NCBI GenBank assembly: GCA_047610385.1
Contig: JBLGAC010000075.1
Coordinates: forward strand, 1-10,045
Reading direction: 5' to 3'
From: JBOCEF01 sp047610385
GTDB lineage: Bacteria; Pseudomonadota; Alphaproteobacteria; Rhodobacterales; Rhodobacteraceae
DNA: 10,045 nucleotides
Part shown: positions 7,228 through 10,045 of the stretch, one piece after another
How the letters are laid out: each line of letters opens with the position of its first letter
Position numbering within the stretch: the stretch's first letter is position 1
Position numbers and translations under genes: made by a program
Notes under the pieces: generated by a model
Database searches by the model: none
What the model saw: only the letters and a program-made list of their open reading frames with translations
What the model was told of the DNA's origin: nothing

Positions 7228-7518
7228 TCAGAAGCGCAGGTGCTCCATCTCCACGAACACCGGGGGTTCGCGCAGCATTGCGACCAGCGTGTCGATGTCG
7301 CCGCGTTCAACCCGCCAGGCGATATAGGCTTCCTGACTGTCCTTTTTGTCCCAGACTTCATGCACCACAAAGGACTGGTCGTCAGGATTGGCCATGCACG
7401 AAACCAGTTCTGCGCCCGCGCGCGCCGCTGTGTCGGGCAAAATCGCGGTCAGCGCAGCGTGCAGCGCGTCGTATTGGCCATCCGCGGCCTTGAGGTGAAG
7501 GTTGATGACGATGGACAT
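7228..7518 (-). CDS. Antibiotic biosynthesis monooxygenase (ABM) fold protein, putative quinol monooxygenase
   Basis: A 96-residue single-domain protein of the dimeric alpha/beta-barrel ABM family. The first strand is I-V-I-N-L-H-L-K, followed by a helix A-L-H-A-A-L-T-A-I-L and a second strand with C-M-A-N-P-D-D. The typical core F-V-V-H-E-V-W-D (50–57) precedes the helix S-Q-E-A-Y-I-A-W. The end V-F-V-E-M-E-H-L-R-F is the closing strand. Family members include YgiN-type quinol monooxygenases and heme-degrading enzymes, but many have no known substrate. The substrate cannot be told here. The start is well supported by GGGAG with 8 bases to the ATG. It is divergent from argB, and the MFS gene follows on the same strand. 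Joint function with the transporter is possible but not shown. Confidence 0.88.
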   Translation of the reverse strand: MSIVINLHLKAADGQYDALHAALTAILPDTAARAGAELVSCMANPDDQSFVVHEVWDKKDSQEAYIAWRVERGDIDTLVAMLREPPVFVEMEHLRF

Positions 7519-7606
7519 GAGGCGTCTCCCTTATCGCCCGGTGATCCGGGGCAGTGAACGTTGCGCCATCGAATAATGTCGCGAGGCAAAGCGCAATCGC
7601 ATTCCG

Positions 7607-7640
7607 GCGCGCCGCGCACTGGCCCCCGCGGGCGGCGCGC
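7607..7640. repeat. Inverted repeat in the argB upstream region
   Basis: GCGCGCCGC (7607–7615) and its exact complement GCGGCGCGC (7632–7640) flank a 16-base spacer between the divergent monooxygenase-like and argB genes. The right arm falls within the spacer of the candidate argB promoter, so a regulator or a supercoiling-sensitive structure is possible. Simple GC-rich alphabet bias could also produce it. Confidence 0.3.
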
Positions 7641-7648
7641 GCTAGAAC
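7620..7648 (+). promoter_or_regulatory. Weak candidate promoter for argB
   Basis: TAGAAC (7643–7648) resembles alphaproteobacterial -10 elements. TGGCCC (7620–7625), 17 bases upstream, is a poor -35. Transcription would start near 7655 and give a leader of about 35 bases carrying AAGAGG, 9 bases before the argB ATG. Confidence 0.35.
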
Positions 7649-7690
7649 AGGTGCGACTTTCCCTCGTCCCCGCGCAAGAGGCCGACTGAC

Positions 7691-8596
7691 ATGGAGAAAT
7701 CCGCCGCCATGAAACGCGACTGGATCGCCACTGCCCGCACCCTGTCCGAAGCGCTGCCCTATCTGCAGCGCTATGACGGCGCCACCGTTGTGGTGAAATT
7801 CGGTGGCCACGCCATGGGCGACGCCGAGGCCATGCGCCGCTTCGCGCGCGACATCGTGCTGATGAAGCAATGCAACGTGCACCCGGTCGTGGTGCATGGC
7901 GGTGGCCCGCAGATCCAGCAAATGCTTAAGCGGCTCAACATCGAATCAAGTTTTGTGGACGGGCTGCGCATCACCGACGAGGCCACGGTTGAGGTCGTTG
8001 AGATGGTCCTGGCGGGGAAAATCAACAAGGCCATCGTGTCCGCGATCAACGAACAGGGCGGCAAGGCGGTGGGTCTGTCTGGCAAGGACGCCAACCTGAT
8101 GGTGTGCGAAAAAGCCATGAAAACCATGCGCGACCCCGACAGCAACATCGAACGGGCGCTGGATCTGGGCTTTGTCGGCACGCCGGTGAAGATCAATCCC
8201 GGCGTGGTGGAGCTGTTCATCGAGAGCGACTACATCCCCGTCATCGCCCCCGTCGGCGTCGGCCTTAAGGGCGAGACCTTCAACGTCAACGGCGACACCG
8301 CCGCGGGCGCCATCGCCGGTGCGCTGAAGGCAGAACGCCTGCTGCTGCTGACCGATGTGTCTGGGGTGAAGGACGCTTCGGGCGACGTGGTGACCAATCT
8401 TACCCGCGCAGATGTGGAACGGATGACCGCCGACGGCGTGATCGCTGGCGGCATGATCCCCAAAACGCAGACCGCGCTCGACGCCATCGACGCCGGGGTG
8501 GAGGGGGTCGTGATCCTCGACGGCCGCGCGCCCCATGCGCTGTTGCTGGAGCTGTTCACCGTCCATGGCGGCGGCACGCTGATCAGCCGCGGCTGA
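7691..8596 (+). CDS. argB: Acetylglutamate kinase (N-acetyl-L-glutamate 5-phosphotransferase)
   Basis: Catalyses ATP-dependent phosphorylation of N-acetylglutamate, the second step of arginine synthesis, in the cytoplasm. The 301-residue protein has the amino-acid-kinase fold with every key motif. These are V-V-V-K-F-G-G-H-A-M with Lys36 (phosphate contact), V-V-H-G-G-G-P (67–73), the substrate-binding Arg93 in D-G-L-R-I-T-D, and F-N-V-N-G-D (197–202), matching E. coli Asn158, Asn160 and Asp162. The nucleotide side has L-L-T-D-V-S-G-V (219–226) and G-G-M-I-P-K with Lys258 (E. coli Lys217). Residues 8–27 (A-R-T-L-S-E-A-L-P-Y-L) match the N-terminal helix found in hexameric, arginine-inhibited enzymes, so end-product inhibition is expected. 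Starts at 7691 or 7709 are possible; AAGAGG 9 bases upstream favours 7691. No other arg gene is in the window. Confidence 0.97.
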   Translation: MEKSAAMKRDWIATARTLSEALPYLQRYDGATVVVKFGGHAMGDAEAMRRFARDIVLMKQCNVHPVVVHGGGPQIQQMLKRLNIESSFVDGLRITDEATVEVVEMVLAGKINKAIVSAINEQGGKAVGLSGKDANLMVCEKAMKTMRDPDSNIERALDLGFVGTPVKINPGVVELFIESDYIPVIAPVGVGLKGETFNVNGDTAAGAIAGALKAERLLLLTDVSGVKDASGDVVTNLTRADVERMTADGVIAGGMIPKTQTALDAIDAGVEGVVILDGRAPHALLLELFTVHGGGTLISRG

Positions 8597-8607
8597 CCGG
8601 CACCGCC

Positions 8608-8667
8608 CCCGGGCGCGACAGTTTGCGGCCCCGATGCGAAAATGGGGTTGCAAGGATCGCGCCCGGG
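8608..8667 (+). ncRNA. Strongly folded spacer between argB and tRNA-Ser (terminator or small structured RNA)
   Basis: An outer perfect 11-bp stem, CCCGGGCGCGA (8608–8618) with TCGCGCCCGGG (8657–8667), encloses an inner stem of TTGCGGCCCC with GGGGTTGCAA, whose middle two pairs are G·U. A GAAA tetraloop hairpin (AGGCG/CGCCT) follows at about 8686–8699. The structure begins 11 bases after the argB stop. No U-tract is seen, so it is either a U-less argB terminator, a 3'-protecting fold, or a small RNA. The inner and outer stems stacking on one axis is the reason for listing it as possible RNA. Confidence 0.35.
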
Positions 8668-8676
8668 CGATACCAC
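8648..8676 (+). promoter_or_regulatory. Candidate promoter of tRNA-Ser
   Basis: TTGCAA (8648–8653) and TACCAC (8671–8676) are separated by 17 bases and would start transcription about 20 bases before the tRNA. Each box matches the sigma-70 consensus only in part, and the boxes overlap the hairpin described for the same spacer. Confidence 0.3.
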
Positions 8677-8704
8677 CGCTCGGCAAGGCGGAAACGCCTG
8701 CTGC

Positions 8705-8794
8705 GGAGAGATGCCAGAGTGGTCGATCGGGGCGGTCTCGAAAACCGTTGAGCCTTTGCGGGCTCCCAGGGTTCGAATCCCTGTCTCTCCGCCA
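8705..8794 (+). tRNA. tRNA-Ser(CGA)
   Basis: A complete class II tRNA of 90 bases with an encoded CCA end. The acceptor stem GGAGAGA pairs with TCTCTCC (8784–8790), with discriminator G. The anticodon stem GCGGT/ACCGT closes the loop C-T-C-G-A-A-A, giving anticodon CGA for the serine codon UCG. A long variable arm (GAGCC/GGCTC) follows, as serine tRNAs require. The T arm is CAGGG–TTCGAAT–CCCTG. It closely resembles E. coli tRNA-Ser(CGA). An integrase gene begins 67 bases downstream in the same direction, so the 3' half probably also served as the insertion site of the adjoining island. Confidence 0.97.
8770..8794 (+). other. Proposed attachment-site core (attL) in the 3' end of tRNA-Ser
   Basis: Tyrosine-recombinase islands commonly insert in the T arm and acceptor end of a tRNA and restore the gene. 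Here the T-loop-to-CCA segment directly borders the change to lower GC and the integrase. No second copy is found in the window, so the core limits are an inference; the matching repeat should lie at the far end of the island to the right. Confidence 0.4.
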
Positions 8795-8861
8795 ATACCT
8801 TTTAAACCAATGACTTAGACTTCGGACGGCCAAGGGCGACACCAAGTGGAGCACTTAGCCC

Positions 8862-9956
8862 ATGAAGCTGTCCGCATACCTTTCGCCGTCACGCCACGGC
8901 ATTTACTATTTCCGTTGGCCCCTCCCTCGGGACGAAGGCTGCAAGCGCCGGACCGTAAGAATTTCCTTGCGCACAAAATGCCCTGATCGGGCTGGTGATT
9001 TAGCACGCTATCTTGCATCCTGCGGACGATTGGTTCGGGATAACAAGACTTTGGCACGCCTCAGGCAAGATCAGATACGCGACATGGTGCGGAGCTATTT
9101 CATGGCTTCGCTGGATCGGTATGTCGAGCGCCTGAACGATACCGGGCTGCAAAACCGCGAGCATGACTTCCTAACGCAGGAACTGGCAACGCATGAGCTT
9201 GCCGTGCATGAGGAACACTTGGTCGGTCATGACGAGCTGTCCGACATGATGCTTGATACCCTGAACACAAAAGCCTTCCGTGCCTCCGCAGGCCTCTCAG
9301 ATGCCCAATGGGCGGAAAACGAGCCCGCCCTGCGTCGGGAGATGCGCAAGGGCCGCCGAGATCAAATTCGGGCTATCCTAAGCGCCGCTGAGGGCCTTGA
9401 GAGCTATTCCTTTACCGATGCCGCCGAAGCCCCGGTATCGCCGCCACAGGTCCGCTCAGCGGCTCTGGGATCCGCCATTGAGGATTTCATGGCTGAACAT
9501 GCCTCCCAATGGACCCTAGCGATGGCGAGCAAGACGCGCGCTTACCTTGCCGTGCTGCTGGAGCATTTCGGGCCGGATCGTGCCTTGGCCGATATCACTC
9601 GCCAAGAGGCAAGCGAGATGAAGAAGGTGGCGCAAGCCCTGCCTGCCAACCGCAACACCAAGCCGGAAACGAGAGAATTGCCCTTGGCTGAGGCCATTGC
9701 ACTGCCGGGCCTCAAGAAGATCAGCGCCAAGACCCTCAACAGTTATATCGACACCTTCCGGCGCTTCTGGGATTGGGCCGAACGCCACGGACATGCACCG
9801 CACAAGCTGTTTGAAGGCATGAAGGTGGCAAAGGCCAAGCAGGCGGTCGAAGGGCGCAAGCCTTTCAGCCAAGAGCAAGCCGCGAAGCTCTATGTCGAGT
9901 TGACCGAGAACCGCTCCAAGCGTAAGCGTCCGGCCCCACCGCCCTGCCGCGCGTAG
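8862..9956 (+). pseudogene. Tyrosine-recombinase-type integrase, truncated by an IS66-like insertion
   Basis: Native residues 1–353 are present. The N-terminal part (M-K-L-S-A-Y-L-S-P-S-R-H-G-I-Y-Y-F-R-W, then R-R-T-V-R-I-S-L-R-T) matches the DUF6538-like start of many alphaproteobacterial island integrases. A long helical linker follows (60–195). The SAM-like core-binding domain spans about 205–325, ending T-L-N-S-Y-I-D-T-F-R-R-F-W-D-W-A. The catalytic domain is just beginning (K-P-F-S-Q-E-Q-A-A-K-L-Y) when the reading frame meets the insertion at 9922. The last 11 codons and the stop come from the inserted DNA. The catalytic Arg, His-x-x-Arg and Tyr are absent, so this product cannot recombine DNA. 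An in-frame TAG 3 bases upstream of the ATG fixes the start region; GGAG lies 10 bases before it. Its lower GC content than argB fits acquired DNA. Confidence 0.85.
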
Positions 9957-9966
9957 CGTGGGTCAG

Positions 9967-9996
9967 ATAGTGTCCGCTTTGGATAGCGGACACTAT
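9967..9996 (+). promoter_or_regulatory. 12-bp perfect dyad in the IS leader, next to the tnpA ribosome site
   Basis: ATAGTGTCCGCT and its exact complement AGCGGACACTAT flank a 6-base loop (TTGGAT). The 3' arm ends one base before the GGAG (9997–10000) that serves the ATG at 10007. The dyad could bind a regulator or the transposition proteins, or form an RNA hairpin that hinders translation from transcripts entering from outside. Confidence 0.6.
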
Positions 9997-10006
9997 GGAG
10001 CGGTTG

Positions 10007-10045
10007 ATGACGCGTCGGACGAAGCGGCTTTGGACGGACGAGGAG
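10007..10045 (+). CDS. tnpA: IS66-type TnpA (OrfA) transposition protein, first 13 codons
   Basis: The frame reads M-T-R-R-T-K-R-L-W-T-D-E-E and continues beyond the window. This start resembles the small helix-turn-helix OrfA/TnpA protein of IS66 elements, which is required for transposition together with TnpB and the DDE transposase TnpC. An in-frame ATG at 9995 would add four residues, but it overlaps the dyad. The GGAG at 9997–10000, with a 6-base spacer, supports 10007. Identification from 13 residues is weak alone and rests partly on the GTAAGCG terminus. Confidence 0.65.
   Translation, partial: MTRRTKRLWTDEE

Larger units (their letters stand above)
9922..10045 (+). mobile_element. 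Left end of an IS66-family insertion sequence
   Basis: The homology of the integrase stops at 9921, and the next bases are GTAAGCG, the terminus characteristic of IS66-family elements. About 85 bases of non-coding leader follow, with a 12-bp dyad, then the start of a tnpA-like gene. The family produces 8-bp target duplications, so CTCCAAGC (9914–9921) should recur beyond the right end. The element runs out of the window, so its length and right inverted repeat cannot be seen. Confidence 0.75.

Noticed and set aside
7140..7370. N-terminal extension of the MFS transporter
   Set aside because: The added residues are Arg- and Cys-rich, overlap the ABM-fold gene, and precede the normal MFS start.
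7946..8854. 302-codon open frame on the - strand
   Set aside because: It is antisense to argB and runs through the tRNA-Ser, so it cannot be a real protein gene. Its His/Gln/Arg bias is that of a shadow frame.
1..10045. CRISPR array, toxin–antitoxin pair or defence operon
   Set aside because: No regularly spaced repeats and no matching small gene pairs or nuclease/helicase genes are visible. Any island cargo of this type would lie right of the window.

Overview
The window reads as chromosomal DNA from an alphaproteobacterium, most likely a member of the Rhodobacteraceae (Roseobacter/Rhodobacter group). The basis is the high GC content, the YidC–MOSC–EngB gene order, the form of the acetylglutamate kinase, a VPLPA-type C-terminal sorting signal and a tRNA-Ser/integrase junction. 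This assignment rests on recognition of protein families, since no search could be run.

Left part (1–2079, + strand): the 3' end of a secreted or surface protein with a VPxPA-CTERM sorting tail, closed by a strong hairpin terminator. It is followed by a 508-residue membrane protein fused to a spermidine-synthase-like methyltransferase-fold domain. Centre (2083–5413, - strand): a housekeeping block transcribed right to left, consisting of yidC (inner-membrane insertase), a hairpin terminator with a U-tract, a MOSC-domain protein, and the ribosome-assembly GTPase gene engB (yihA/ysxC). engB ends 3 bases from the convergent stop of the spermidine-synthase-like gene. A gap of about 400 bases without a credible gene lies upstream of yidC and probably carries its promoter.

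Right-centre (5814–8596): a 12-TM major facilitator transporter and a small antibiotic-biosynthesis-monooxygenase-fold protein, both on the - strand. Divergent from them is argB (+ strand), the second committed step of arginine synthesis. The N-terminal helix of ArgB is typical of arginine-inhibited enzymes. In relatives I recall argB lying next to engB, so these two genes and an inversion may mark a local rearrangement (inference).

Right end (8597–10045): a strongly folded spacer, a complete tRNA-Ser(CGA), and 67 bases later a tyrosine-recombinase-type integrase with an N-terminal DUF6538-like region. Base composition falls across this junction, the classic layout of a genomic island inserted at the 3' end of a tRNA gene. 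The integrase is cut at codon 354, just before its catalytic domain, by what looks like the left end of an IS66-family element: a GTAAGCG terminus at 9922, a 12-bp perfect dyad in the leader, and the first 13 codons of a tnpA-like gene running off the window. This nested mobile-DNA junction is the most interesting part. No clearly new system can be demonstrated inside the window, and the island cargo lies to the right.
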